From NCBI RefSeq assembly GCF_030813515.1, contig NZ_JAUSUK010000002.1, positions 434,001 through 498,000 on the forward strand: a stretch of DNA of 64,000 nucleotides. Direction: 5' to 3'. Numbering within the stretch: position 1 is the stretch's first letter; every line of letters starts with the position of its first letter. The stretch is from Rhodopseudomonas julia. Lineage in GTDB: Bacteria; Pseudomonadota; Alphaproteobacteria; Rhizobiales; Afifellaceae. The position numbers and the translations under genes are program-made. Positions 54,719-64,000 of this stretch are shown here, piece after piece. Below the pieces are notes generated by a model. The model saw only the letters and a program-made list of their open reading frames with translations, was not told the origin of the DNA and ran no database searches.

Positions 54719-55596
54719 GAAGGGACGTTGCCCTTCTAGGAGATGATACGATCATAGTTCTTGTCACAGGCGGTAATGGGAGACTCGGGCGTGCGCTGTC
54801 ATTGATTGGCGGCCCCGCTGTGAGAGGGTTTTCGAGTGCAGAACTCGACGTCACCGACGCCGTAGCATTTCATCGCGTTCTTGGGCGATTACGCCCCGAT
54901 GCTGTAATCAACGCAGCGGCACTTGGCGTTGAGGCATCCGAAGTGGAACCGCAACGCGCCCATCATGTTAACGCTATTGCGCCTGGGCATATGGCTCAAG
55001 CTTGCCAACTTGCCGGAACGCCGTTCATCCATATTTCGACCGATTATGTATTCGGTGATGTGCCCGATCGGCCATGGCGCGAGTCCGATCCAGTCTCGCC
55101 CCTGAACAGCTATGGCCACCTAAAGGCAGAGGGTGAGCATAATGCTCTGGCTGCCGCCGGTGGGGTTTGCATCTGTCGGGTGGCTTGGTTGTTCGGTGAT
55201 CAAAAGGATTTCATCGCTCGGTTGCTGCAAGGAAATGATGACCCCGTAAGGGTCGCATATGATCAGATTGGTTCCCCGACACCAATTTTTCATGTCGCAA
55301 AGAGGCTCTTGGAACTGGCGAGCCGTATGGTCGCCGGCGATGTCATTCCCGAAATCCTCCATCTGGCCGGTTCGCCGCCAGTGTCGCGTGCCGATTGGGT
55401 TGCCACGGCGTTTGACGCGCGTCGGCGTGCAGGCAAGCGAACCCCTAAACTGGTGCCGGTTTCGATGTCAGAATTCGGCTCCCAGATACCCCGACCGAGC
55501 CGCAGCGCCCTCGATTGCACGCTGGCCACTCAGATTTTTGCCGACCAACTTGATTGGCAAGAGCTAACGATGAGAGCTGACACGTTCTCCGGCTAG
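54700..55596 (+). CDS. RmlD-like sugar nucleotide reductase, start unclear
   Basis: About 280-298 aa. VTGGNGRLGRAL (NADP site), AAALGVEASE, STDYVFGD and the catalytic SYGHLKAEGE (Tyr/Lys) are those of dTDP-4-dehydrorhamnose reductase and relatives. The only standard in-frame start is TTG 54700 inside the toxin gene; the natural N-terminus would be near 54755 (TIIVLVTGGNG) but no ATG or GTG is there. An ATG at 54742 behind GGAG is out of frame and stops after four codons. Lower GC than neighbours suggests recent transfer. It may be a decaying gene. Confidence 0.65.
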   Translation: MDGPALRRDVALLGDDTIIVLVTGGNGRLGRALSLIGGPAVRGFSSAELDVTDAVAFHRVLGRLRPDAVINAAALGVEASEVEPQRAHHVNAIAPGHMAQACQLAGTPFIHISTDYVFGDVPDRPWRESDPVSPLNSYGHLKAEGEHNALAAAGGVCICRVAWLFGDQKDFIARLLQGNDDPVRVAYDQIGSPTPIFHVAKRLLELASRMVAGDVIPEILHLAGSPPVSRADWVATAFDARRRAGKRTPKLVPVSMSEFGSQIPRPSRSALDCTLATQIFADQLDWQELTMRADTFSG

Positions 55597-56037
55597 AAGC
55601 GCGACAGCGGCATTGCTGTTTGTCGCGAAGTCCCGACAGGCCACTACAGATAGGCTGGCCCGGAGAATCAAGGCCTTTCGTTTTGCAAATTTTCGTCGCC
55701 AGTCGCGGAAAGCGAGCGGCATGATTTGCGACCACAGGTGCCCGTTTATGGCGTTGCCCTTCGGGCCGGGCTTTCGGCTGTGCCGGAACCACGCCCATGG
55801 GGGATTTCCGCCATTCGGCTTCAATCCCCAACGCAAGGGCGGCGACGGCCATTCCGCGGTAGGCGCCGCCCGGATAAATGGGAGCGATCCAGGGGGAGGG
55901 GTGTCGATCTCGGTCGCCGCCTGGATTGAAACCAATGCTAGGCGTAGCCCGTGGCATACCAGTCGAAAATCCAAGACCACCTCGGACATTCGCGGTCAGC
56001 GAGGTACGGAAATCGACAAGTGGAAATCAGCGGGAAA
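55597..56037. other. Intergenic region before tRNA-Ser, nothing recognised
   Basis: 441 bp. Short open frames exist on both strands, but none has a ribosome site or a recognisable domain. It lies at the 3' side of the tRNA, a common integration point, but I saw no copy of the tRNA end here and no integrase in the window. Confidence 0.5.
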
Positions 56038-56127
56038 TGGCGGAGGGGCAGGGATTCGAACCCTGGGTACGCTCGCGCGCACAACGGTTTTCGAGACCGC
56101 CCCGTTCGACCGCTCCGGCACCCCTCC
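56038..56127 (-). tRNA. tRNA-Ser (anticodon CGA)
   Basis: 90 nt on the minus strand. The acceptor arms GGAGGGG and CCCCTCC pair; the TPsiC arm contains GGTTCGAATCC; the anticodon loop CTCGAAA gives CGA (codon UCG). A long variable arm, typical of class II serine tRNA, is present. CCA is encoded (complement of 56038-56040). Confidence 0.96.
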
Positions 56128-56660
56128 GCGGGCGCTGAAATTCGAGGCGCCGCGTATCTACGCATGCATGATGCGTCTGACAAGGGTGTCGGAACGATTT
56201 CCTGGAAAAGTGCAAGCCTGTCGCAAGATCGGCCGTTTTCGTGACAGCGTTTCGGGCTGGTTCGGCCGCTTCGGGGCGCGCCTATAAGGGGCGCCTGGTC
56301 GGGCGCCCAAAGAGACGCTCAAAGAGGAGCGTCCGGGGCGTCCCGCAGCAGGGATGTCGGAAGGAGCGCCCAAGGGTACGCTCACGGGGAACGCCGAGCG
56401 CGGACGATTCGCGGGGAGTGCCTAATGGGGCGGCCAGAGGGGACACTCACAGGCGACTCCTAAGGAAGTGTCGAGGGAGCCGCCTCAAGGTGCCGGCGGT
56501 CTTGACTTTCGGGGCTCGCTGATCTTTATGCGGCTGAAATCGGCGTGGGCTCTGCCCGGCGCCGTTTTGCTTTGGCCGCAAGCGGCCCCATATCAACCGG
56601 TTCAGACTGAACAAAAAGCCGATCCGGCGGGCCACCGCCAGGACGGGAGTCGAGGACGAA
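56128..56660. other. Long leader/promoter region of rplU
   Basis: 533 bp between tRNA-Ser and rplU. No gene is seen. It holds a degenerate 12-13 bp tandem repeat (56288-56510) and then about 150 bases leading to rplU, where the rplU-rpmA promoter and leader should lie. Confidence 0.5.
56288..56510. repeat. Degenerate 12-13 bp tandem repeat upstream of rplU
   Basis: About 16 units of a loose form GGGG-A/C-CG-Y-CCA/TCA spaced 12-13 bp, for example GGGCGCCCAAA, GAGACGCTCAAA, AGGGTACGCTCA, ATGGGGCGGCCA, GAGGGGACACTCA, CAGGCGACTCCTA. The units are highly diverged but keep the purine-rich head and C-rich tail. Confidence 0.6.
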
Positions 56661-57365
56661 ATGTTCGCAGTCATCAAAACCGGCGGCAAGCAATATCGCG
56701 TTGCCGCCGATACGCTTCTGGAAGTCGAAAAGCTCGCAGGCGATGCCGGCGACACGGTCACCTTCGAAGAGGTGCTCATGGTCGGCGGCGAGGGCGATCC
56801 GAAGATCGGTTCGCCGTTTGTCGGCGGCGCCGCCGTCACCGCGGAAATCGTGGAGCATACGCGCGGCCGCAAGGTCATCATCTTCAAGAAGCGCCGGCGG
56901 CAGAATTCGCGCCGCAAGAACGGCCATCGCCAGGATTACACGCTCATCCGCGTGACCGACATCCTGACCGACGGCAAGAAGCCGTCGAAGGCGAAGAAGG
57001 CGGCGCCGAAGGACGAGGCGAAGCCGGCCGAGACGAAGGCGGAAGCCCCGGCGGAGACGAAGGCCGAGGCGAAAGCGGCCGAAAAGGCGGAAGCCAAGAA
57101 GCCTGCCAAGGACGCCGAGACGGACGGAGCCGTCTTCGAGGCGCCGGCGGGCGAGCCGGACGACCTGAAGAAGCTGAGCGGCGTCGGCCCGGCCATGGAA
57201 AAGAAGCTGAATGCGGCCGGCGTCACGCGCTACGACCAGATCGCCGGCTTTTCGAAGGACGACGTTCAGAAGCTGGACGAGGCTCTGAAGCTCAAAGGCA
57301 AGGCCGAGAACGAGGATTGGGTCGCACAGGCCAAGACCCTCGCTGACGAATCGAAGGAGAAGTAA
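56661..57365 (+). CDS. rplU: 50S ribosomal protein L21 with long C-terminal extension
   Basis: 234 aa. Residues 1-103 are L21 ([47 protein letters not shown]). From about 110 to 165 is a Lys/Ala/Glu-rich tail, then a helix-hairpin-helix-like region ([31 protein letters not shown]). Such tails are common in Rhizobiales L21 and are absent from E. coli L21. It binds 23S rRNA. It precedes rpmA by two bases between stop and ATG. Confidence 0.95.
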   Translation: MFAVIKTGGKQYRVAADTLLEVEKLAGDAGDTVTFEEVLMVGGEGDPKIGSPFVGGAAVTAEIVEHTRGRKVIIFKKRRRQNSRRKNGHRQDYTLIRVTDILTDGKKPSKAKKAAPKDEAKPAETKAEAPAETKAEAKAAEKAEAKKPAKDAETDGAVFEAPAGEPDDLKKLSGVGPAMEKKLNAAGVTRYDQIAGFSKDDVQKLDEALKLKGKAENEDWVAQAKTLADESKEK

Positions 57366-57367
57366 CC

Positions 57368-57637
57368 ATGGCGCACAAAAAAGCAGGCGGCTCGTCGAGA
57401 AACGGTCGCGATACCGCTGGTCGGCGCCTCGGCGTCAAGAAGTTCGGTGGCGAGGCGGTCGTCTCCGGCAACATCATCGTTCGCCAGCGCGGCACGCAGT
57501 GGCATCCGGGCCAGAATGTCGGTCTCGGCAAGGACCACACGATCTTCGCGCTGACCGATGGACATGTGGAGTTCCACAAAGGCCTCAAGGGGCGCACCTA
57601 TATTTCGGTGCTGCCGCCGGTGGAGGCTGCCGAATAG
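57368..57637 (+). CDS. rpmA: 50S ribosomal protein L27
   Basis: 89 aa. The conserved N-terminus [20 protein letters not shown] reaches the peptidyl transferase centre; [20 protein letters not shown] and GRTYISVLP follow. Normal length. Ends in front of a strong terminator. Confidence 0.97.
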   Translation: MAHKKAGGSSRNGRDTAGRRLGVKKFGGEAVVSGNIIVRQRGTQWHPGQNVGLGKDHTIFALTDGHVEFHKGLKGRTYISVLPPVEAAE

Positions 57638-57680
57638 CTGCGTTGCGACGCGGCCTCCCGCCGATCCAGCGCAAGTGATG

Positions 57681-57710
57681 AAGGGGAAGCGGGCGACCGC
57701 TTCCCCTTTT
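57681..57710 (+). terminator. Intrinsic terminator after rpmA
   Basis: GGGGAAGCGG (57683-57692), a GCGA (GNRA) tetraloop and CCGCTTCCCC (57697-57706), then TTTT. A perfect 10-bp stem, 45 bp after the rpmA stop. Confidence 0.93.
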
Positions 57711-57771
57711 CGATTCGGGGCCCTGTTTTTGCGAATTCGTCCGTGCCGGGTGCTTCCGGGCAGGGAGGTTC

Positions 57772-59435
<1,664 letters not shown>

Positions 59436-59531
59436 GGCGCGTTCTGTCATGAGGCGGGTTCTGCCTGGCGTGGCCATGTGGGCAAGCGTGGAAAGGCCTG
59501 GCTGCGGAGCCGAGGCTCGGGCGAGGGGGCA

Positions 59532-60647
59532 ATGAGAAAGCTATCGGGTTACAAGCGCATCGTCGTCAAAGTGGGCTCGGCACTTCTGGTGGAGCGCGGC
59601 GGCGGCGTGCGCCGCGACTGGCTCGGCTCGCTTGCCGCCGATCTGGCAGCTTTGCGCCAGGAAGGGGCCGAATGTCTCGTCGTCTCGTCCGGGGCGATTG
59701 CGCTCGGGCGCGGGCGGCTTTCCCTCAACGGCCGGCGTTTCAAGCTGGAAGAAGCGCAGGCTGCCGCGGCCGTCGGCCAGATCGCGCTTGCGAAAGCCTG
59801 GGCGGAGGAGCTGCAGACGCGCGAGATTCACGCCGCGCAGGTGCTTCTGACATTGGGCGACACCGAAGAGCGGCGGCGCTATCTCAATGCGCGCGCCACT
59901 TTGACGACGCTTCTCGGCATGGGCGTCGTGCCGGTCGTCAACGAGAACGACACGGTGGCGACCACGGAAATCCGCTACGGCGACAATGACCGGCTGGCGG
60001 CGCGCGTCGCGGCCATGGTCGGCGCCGATCTTCTGGTGCTTTTGTCCGACGTCGACGGGCTTTATTCGGCCCCTCCGGCGCAGGACGCCAATGCCCATCT
60101 CATTCCGGAGGTGACGGCGATTACGCCCGAGATCGAGGCGATGGCAGGCGATGCCGGCTCGGAATTGTCGCGCGGCGGCATGCGCACCAAGGTCGAGGCG
60201 GCCAAGATAGCGGTGGCGGCCGGTGCTGCCATGGTGATCGGCTCCGGCCATCACCTCAATCCGCTGACGCGGATCGACAGCGGGGCGCCCGTCACCTGGT
60301 TCCGGCCGCAGACGACTCCCGCCACGGCGCGAAAAGCTTGGATTGCCGGTCATCTGGAGCCGAAAGGCTCGCTCAGCCTCGATGCGGGGGCGGTGAAGGC
60401 GCTCAGGGCCGGACGTTCATTGCTGCCGCCGGGCGTCAGCGGCTTTTCCGGTCATTTCGCACGCGGCGATACGGTGCTTCTCGTCGATCCGGACGGCATC
60501 GAGATCGGCCGCGGCATCGTCGGTTACGATGCCGACGAGGCGGCGCAGATCATCGGGCACCAATCGAAGGAAATCTCCGAAATTCTCGGCTATGTGCGGC
60601 GCTCGGCGATCGTCCATCACGACGATCTCGTGCTCCGAGAGACGTGA
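59532..60647 (+). CDS. proB: Glutamate 5-kinase
   Basis: 371 aa. The amino-acid kinase domain opens [17 protein letters not shown] with [10 protein letters not shown] and [28 protein letters not shown]; a C-terminal PUA domain runs from about 280 ([23 protein letters not shown]). First step of proline synthesis. Start at ATG 59532 after GAGGGGGCA. It is separated from proA by the small and Fic genes. Confidence 0.95.
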   Translation: MRKLSGYKRIVVKVGSALLVERGGGVRRDWLGSLAADLAALRQEGAECLVVSSGAIALGRGRLSLNGRRFKLEEAQAAAAVGQIALAKAWAEELQTREIHAAQVLLTLGDTEERRRYLNARATLTTLLGMGVVPVVNENDTVATTEIRYGDNDRLAARVAAMVGADLLVLLSDVDGLYSAPPAQDANAHLIPEVTAITPEIEAMAGDAGSELSRGGMRTKVEAAKIAVAAGAAMVIGSGHHLNPLTRIDSGAPVTWFRPQTTPATARKAWIAGHLEPKGSLSLDAGAVKALRAGRSLLPPGVSGFSGHFARGDTVLLVDPDGIEIGRGIVGYDADEAAQIIGHQSKEISEILGYVRRSAIVHHDDLVLRET

Positions 60648-60743
60648 GTGGCCGACAAGCAAAGGGGATACGCTGCCTGACGCGTGTCACTTGCCGGCAA
60701 GGGTTGTTGGGATATGGTTCTTTAGGACTTGTTGGAGGGACGG

Positions 60744-60956
60744 ATGGCCGAACGAAAGGCAGCCCTGAAGCGTGCGCCCGATCGACCCGAATTGCGTGCG
60801 CGCTTGGAGCAAGCGAAGAATGTCGTGATGACGGATGAGCAAATTCTCGAGCAGCGGGCCAGTTTCGCCTATGGGAATGCGCCACGAGGATCTCGAATAA
60901 CCAAGGAATCCGCCAAGGAGGCGGCCGGACATATTCGGATCCGAAACCCCGCCTGA
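60744..60956 (+). CDS. Small protein preceding the Fic gene (possible antitoxin)
   Basis: 70 aa: MAERKAALKRAPDRPELRARLEQ, then MTDEQILEQRASFAYGNAPRGSRITKESAKEA. GGAGGG lies seven bases before ATG. Charged, helical and just upstream of a Fic-domain gene, it could be the Fic partner. The class I inhibitor motif (S/T-xxx-E-G/N) is not clearly present, so the antitoxin role is only a suggestion. Confidence 0.65.
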   Translation: MAERKAALKRAPDRPELRARLEQAKNVVMTDEQILEQRASFAYGNAPRGSRITKESAKEAAGHIRIRNPA

Positions 60957-60990
60957 TTAAGTGGTTCGGCTTCCTGTCGAGGTCGATGAT

Positions 60991-61599
60991 ATGCTGGTCC
61001 TGGAAGAAGAGAACGGCGATCTGTACGTGCGGATGCAGGAGCAAAATCTTCTGCGCCAGTACGACTACATGACAAACTGCATCGAGATCGGGCTGCAGCA
61101 GGGACGTGCCTTCGACAAATACATGTTGTGGGTGCTCAACCATATCGCGGTTGCCAACATCTCGGCATTCGGCGGGCGCTATCGGGAGGAGCCCATTTAC
61201 GTTGGCGACCACAAGCCGCCGCATTTCAAAGATGTCGGCGAGTGGATGGACCGTTTCATCTCCAACGTGCATGAAAACTGGTACATTTGGAGCCCGACCG
61301 AACTCGCTGCATACGGGTTATGGCGTTTGAACTGGATACACCCGTTCGTCGAGGGCAACGGCAGAACCGCGCGAGCGGCCAGCTATTATCTTCTTTGTGT
61401 TCGCGCGGGGGCTTTGCTGCCGGGCCGGAAGATTCTCCCAGAGCGCATCCGCGAGGACCGGCGTGGGTATGAAAACGCTTTAGCCGCAGCCGATCAGGCT
61501 TGGGAAAAGGGCCATCTCGATTTCACCGAGATGGAAGATTATCTGGCTGCGCTGGTGCAGGCGCAGCTGGATGACGAGGGCCTGCCCTATCAGCGATAA
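60991..61599 (+). CDS. Fic-domain protein (AMP-transferase-like)
   Basis: 202 aa from ATG 60991 (GAGG eight bases upstream); a GTG start at 60961 would add ten residues. The catalytic motif HPFVEGNGRTARA near residue 122 is a perfect HPFx(E/D)GNGxxxR, so it should transfer AMP or a related group to a protein hydroxyl. Flanks WYIWSPTELAAYGLWRLNWIHPF and RIREDRRGYENALAAADQAWEKG are Fic family. No inhibitory S/T-xxx-E-G/N motif was found in this protein. It interrupts the usual proB-proA adjacency, which suggests insertion of the pair. Confidence 0.88.
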   Translation: MLVLEEENGDLYVRMQEQNLLRQYDYMTNCIEIGLQQGRAFDKYMLWVLNHIAVANISAFGGRYREEPIYVGDHKPPHFKDVGEWMDRFISNVHENWYIWSPTELAAYGLWRLNWIHPFVEGNGRTARAASYYLLCVRAGALLPGRKILPERIREDRRGYENALAAADQAWEKGHLDFTEMEDYLAALVQAQLDDEGLPYQR

Positions 61600-61673
61600 G
61601 GCGCCGCGCCTTGCTCCTCTTGCGCCTGCCGCGCTAACAGCACTTGTTCCCCTCCAAAAACGTGGAGACGAAG

Positions 61674-62960
61674 ATGGTTTTCGCAGCCCTGCGACAGAAC
61701 AACGACGCCGCTGCCTTGATGGCTGAGATGGGCATTCGTGCCCGTGCGGCTTCGCGACCGCTGGGGCTTGCGACGACGGAGGAGAAGAATACGGCGCTTC
61801 GCGCGATGGCGGATGCCGTACGCGGACGGGCCGATGAAATTCTGGATGCCAATGCGCGCGACATGCAGCGCGGCGAGGCGGACGGGCTCGCCCCGGCGAT
61901 GCTCGACCGGCTGAAGCTCGATGCGGCGCGCATCGAGGCGATCGCCAGGAGCCTTGAAGAGGTGGCGGCGCTTCCCGATCCGGTCGGCGATGTGATCGCC
62001 TCCTGGGAGCGGCCGAACGGGCTCAAGATTTCGCGCGTGCGCACGCCGCTCGGCGTCATCGGCGTGATCTATGAGAGCCGGCCGAACGTCACCGCCGATG
62101 CGGGTGCGCTCTGCCTCAAGGCAGGCAATGCCGTGATTTTGCGCGGGGGCTCGGATTCGCTCGAGAGCTCTTCGGCGATTCATGCCTGCCTCAGCGAGGG
62201 GCTGCGCGTCGCGGGGCTGCCGGAGGATGCGATCCAGCTCGTGCCGCTGCGCGATCGTGCGGCCGTCGGCGAAATGCTTGCAGGCCTCGCCGGCAATCTC
62301 GACGTCATCGTGCCGCGCGGCGGGCGCAGCCTGGTGGAACGGGTGCAGAAGGAGGCGCGCGTGCCGGTCTTCGCGCATCTGGAAGGCGTCTGCCACGTCT
62401 ATGTGCATGAGGCGGCGGAGCTGCAGATGGCGGTGGACGTGACCGTCAATTCCAAGCTGCGGCGCACGGGCATCTGCGGCGCGGCGGAGACGCTTCTCGT
62501 CGATCAGGCCGTTGCCAAGACGCATCTCGAGCCGATCCTGTCGGCGCTTTCGATGGGCGGATGCGAGATCCGCGGCGACGAGAGCGTGCGGGCGCTTTTC
62601 CCGCAGGCCCATGCGGCGAGCGAGGAGGACTGGCCGAAGGAATATCTCGACAAGATCATCGCCGTGAAGGTGGTGGACGGCGTCGAGGCGGCGAGCGAGC
62701 ACATCGCCCGCTACGGCTCTGGGCATACGGAGACGATCATCACTGAGGATGAGGCGGCAGCCCGCCGTTTCATGGCGCTCGTCGATTCCGCCATCGTGCT
62801 GCACAACGCCTCCACCCAATTTGCCGATGGCGGCGAATTCGGCATGGGGGCGGAGATCGGCATCGCGACGGGGCGGATGCATGCGCGCGGGCCCGTGGGC
62901 GTGGAGCAGCTGACGAGCTTCAAGTATTGCGTCTTTGGCAGCGGCCAGACGCGGGCCTAG
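61674..62960 (+). CDS. proA: Gamma-glutamyl phosphate reductase
   Basis: 428 aa aldehyde dehydrogenase-like enzyme. [36 protein letters not shown] and the catalytic Cys in [16 protein letters not shown] are present; [29 protein letters not shown] near the end is invariant in ProA. Second step of proline synthesis. Start at ATG 61674 with GGAG nine bases before; the upstream in-frame ATG 61644 is less likely. Confidence 0.96.
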   Translation: MVFAALRQNNDAAALMAEMGIRARAASRPLGLATTEEKNTALRAMADAVRGRADEILDANARDMQRGEADGLAPAMLDRLKLDAARIEAIARSLEEVAALPDPVGDVIASWERPNGLKISRVRTPLGVIGVIYESRPNVTADAGALCLKAGNAVILRGGSDSLESSSAIHACLSEGLRVAGLPEDAIQLVPLRDRAAVGEMLAGLAGNLDVIVPRGGRSLVERVQKEARVPVFAHLEGVCHVYVHEAAELQMAVDVTVNSKLRRTGICGAAETLLVDQAVAKTHLEPILSALSMGGCEIRGDESVRALFPQAHAASEEDWPKEYLDKIIAVKVVDGVEAASEHIARYGSGHTETIITEDEAAARRFMALVDSAIVLHNASTQFADGGEFGMGAEIGIATGRMHARGPVGVEQLTSFKYCVFGSGQTRA

Positions 62961-62975
62961 GCGCGAGGCGAAGCG

Positions 62976-63608
62976 ATCTCCCGTTCGTTCCACACTGCCC
63001 GCGACAGCCGGATTTACGAGGGCCTCCCGCCGCATGGGCGGGGGCAGCGGATCGGGCTTTATGGCGGCTCGTTCAATCCGCCGCATATCGGGCACCGGCA
63101 GGTGGCGCTCCGGGCGCTGCGGCTGTTGCAGCTCGATCAGGTGTGGTGGCTGGTGACGCCGGGCAATCCTTTGAAGGCACCGCATGGCTTAAAGCCGTTG
63201 CGGGAGCGCCTGGAAGCGACGGCGCGGATCGCGAGCCATCCGCGTTTCAAGGTGACGGCGATCGAAAATCGCTGGCACATCCGCTTCACGGCCGATCTCG
63301 TGGCGCGGCTTGCGACACGCGAGCCGGCGACGCGCTTCGTCTGGATCATGGGCGGCGACAATCTCAAGAACTTTCACCTATGGGAAAGCTGGCAGGAGAT
63401 CGCCGCAAGCGTGCCGATCGCCATCGTGCCGCGGCCGGGTTCTTTGAGTGCGCCGCTTGCCGCGCCGGCGGCTCGGGCCCTCGCGCCTTATCGCCACGGC
63501 AACGAATCGGCGGCCTGCCTCGCCGACCGGCCAGCCCCCGCTTTCGTCGTTCTGCCGGGTCCGCGCACGCCTGTCTCGTCGACGGCGCTGCGTGCCGCGA
63601 GTGGCTGA
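62976..63608 (+). CDS. nadD: Nicotinate-nucleotide adenylyltransferase, start codon uncertain
   Basis: About 190-210 aa. RIYEGLPPHGRGQRIGLYGGSFNPPHIGH contains the nucleotidyltransferase signature GSFNPPHxGH; VWWLVTPGNPLK, FVWIMGGDNLKNFHLW and the late STALR are NadD hallmarks. It makes nicotinate adenine dinucleotide from NaMN and ATP. No ATG, GTG, TTG or CTG lies in frame between the proA stop (62958-62960) and the signature. ATC 62976 is proposed because GAGG lies seven bases before it. The GTG at 63102 is inside the active-site region and is too late. Confidence 0.85.
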   Translation: MSRSFHTARDSRIYEGLPPHGRGQRIGLYGGSFNPPHIGHRQVALRALRLLQLDQVWWLVTPGNPLKAPHGLKPLRERLEATARIASHPRFKVTAIENRWHIRFTADLVARLATREPATRFVWIMGGDNLKNFHLWESWQEIAASVPIAIVPRPGSLSAPLAAPAARALAPYRHGNESAACLADRPAPAFVVLPGPRTPVSSTALRAASG

Positions 63609-63835
63609 TGTGTGCTAAGACCATGCCGCAAAGCGCGATTTTTCGCGTCACATCGTCCATGACAGGCCTCTCCGTGAGAGATTGGACTTGAAACTGTCAT
63701 GGTCTCGTTTCTATCTTTATGGGGTGACACAACGTCACCGTAGGCATGTGGCTTACTTTTGGCCCGGCCTATTCACGGCAGGAAGGAAAGAGGATCTTAC
63801 TCCTGACTACTAGCCAGAGCGAGGCGAGCATTCCG
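63609..63835. other. Gap between nadD and rsfS
   Basis: 227 bp without a gene. The middle is AT-richer (about 63690-63760) and may hold the rsfS promoter. GAGG lies 11 bases before the rsfS ATG. Confidence 0.4.
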
Positions 63836-64000
63836 ATGTTTGCGCCTCACGCGTCTCATGCCGGCGCCAACCTTATAGCGGCGGATGAGCTGAAAACCGT
63901 CCTCTCGAGCCTGGATGATGCGAAGGCCGAGGACGTTGTGACCATCGACATCGCCGGGAAATCCGCTTTGGGGGATCACATGGTGGTCGCCTCGGGGCGC
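63836..64000 (+). CDS. rsfS: Ribosomal silencing factor RsfS, N-terminal part (cut by window edge)
   Basis: 55 codons visible from ATG 63836. The segment LSSLDDAKAEDVVTIDIAGKSALGDHMVVASGR matches the RsfS/Iojap start, which blocks subunit joining by binding L14. It follows nadD as in most alphaproteobacteria. A CTG at 63803 could extend the N-terminus by 11 codons. Confidence 0.92.
   Translation, partial: MFAPHASHAGANLIAADELKTVLSSLDDAKAEDVVTIDIAGKSALGDHMVVASGR

Noticed and set aside
55922-55932. TGGATTGAAAC as a stray CRISPR repeat end
   Set aside because: Only 11 bases match the decayed last repeat; the rest of the repeat, including its hairpin, is missing.
55445-55989. Minus-strand open frames of 141-170 codons overlapping the RmlD-like gene end
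   Set aside because: They overlap a recognisable gene, lack ribosome sites and show no family pattern that I can name.
55597-56127. Integration site of a mobile element at tRNA-Ser
   Set aside because: No duplicate of the tRNA 3' end and no integrase were seen in the window. Position alone is not enough evidence.

Overview
The window is GC-rich chromosomal DNA from an alphaproteobacterium, most likely a Rhizobiales/Hyphomicrobiales member. The signs are an L21 ribosomal protein with a long Lys/Ala/Glu tail, the rplU-rpmA-(GNAT)-obgE-proB-proA-nadD-rsfS gene order, a DUF1127 protein, and many sugar ABC and tripartite tricarboxylate transporters. A gene closely resembling bciA (divinyl chlorophyllide 8-vinyl reductase) suggests that the organism makes bacteriochlorophyll, i.e. 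a purple non-sulfur type. The species cannot be named from the sequence alone.

Positions 1-5 kb hold a two-component system (sigma54-type response regulator and a cut-off histidine kinase), a ROK-family repressor and a fructokinase. Positions 5.6-13.7 kb hold a LysR regulator and a complete polyol operon: sorbitol/mannitol ABC transporter (smoEFGK), sorbitol dehydrogenase and mannitol 2-dehydrogenase, closed by a strong terminator. Both dehydrogenases yield fructose, which the fructokinase can phosphorylate. The same AT-rich motif lies beside the ROK gene and on the smo promoter, so ROK is the likely repressor of the set.

Positions 13.9-25.3 kb hold a sugar-acid region: an IlvD/Edd-type dehydratase, four dehydrogenases, a GntR/FadR regulator, an FAH-family hydrolase, a TctCBA transporter and a 2-hydroxyacid dehydrogenase. 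Positions 26-31.2 kb (minus strand) encode a second CUT1 sugar-type ABC transporter ending with an Asp/Glu racemase-family gene. Four copies of a GntR-like site (core near CAATGTATACGTTG) precede the dehydratase, tctC, this ABC operon and the citM-like gene at 41.1 kb.

Positions 31.4-37 kb hold a DegP/HtrA protease and a molybdate-type uptake operon under a clear ModE-like palindrome, in which the ATPase is fused in frame to ModD, followed by bciA. Next are a GT1 glycosyltransferase and a SugE/Gdx guanidinium exporter. The exporter's leader carries the two ACGR-loop hairpins of a guanidine-II riboswitch, but they are separated by about 140 nt filled with a 15-bp tandem repeat. This is the most unusual structure in the window.

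Positions 39.4-49.2 kb hold a LysR regulator and a nine-kilobase catabolic module: CitMHS transporter, AtuA/DUF1446 pair, CoA-transferase A/B, thiolase, phosphotransacetylase and acetate kinase. It appears to convert an organic acid to acetyl-CoA and then acetate with ATP formation. Positions 49.4-51.0 kb hold a type I-C-like CRISPR array (24 repeats, 23 spacers) with no cas gene in the window. It is followed by AraC/SDR, a zinc alcohol dehydrogenase, a FitAB-like toxin-antitoxin pair, a lower-GC RmlD-like gene without a good start, and tRNA-Ser(CGA). From 56.1 kb the core genome resumes (rplU to rsfS), interrupted by a small protein and a Fic-domain protein between proB and proA.
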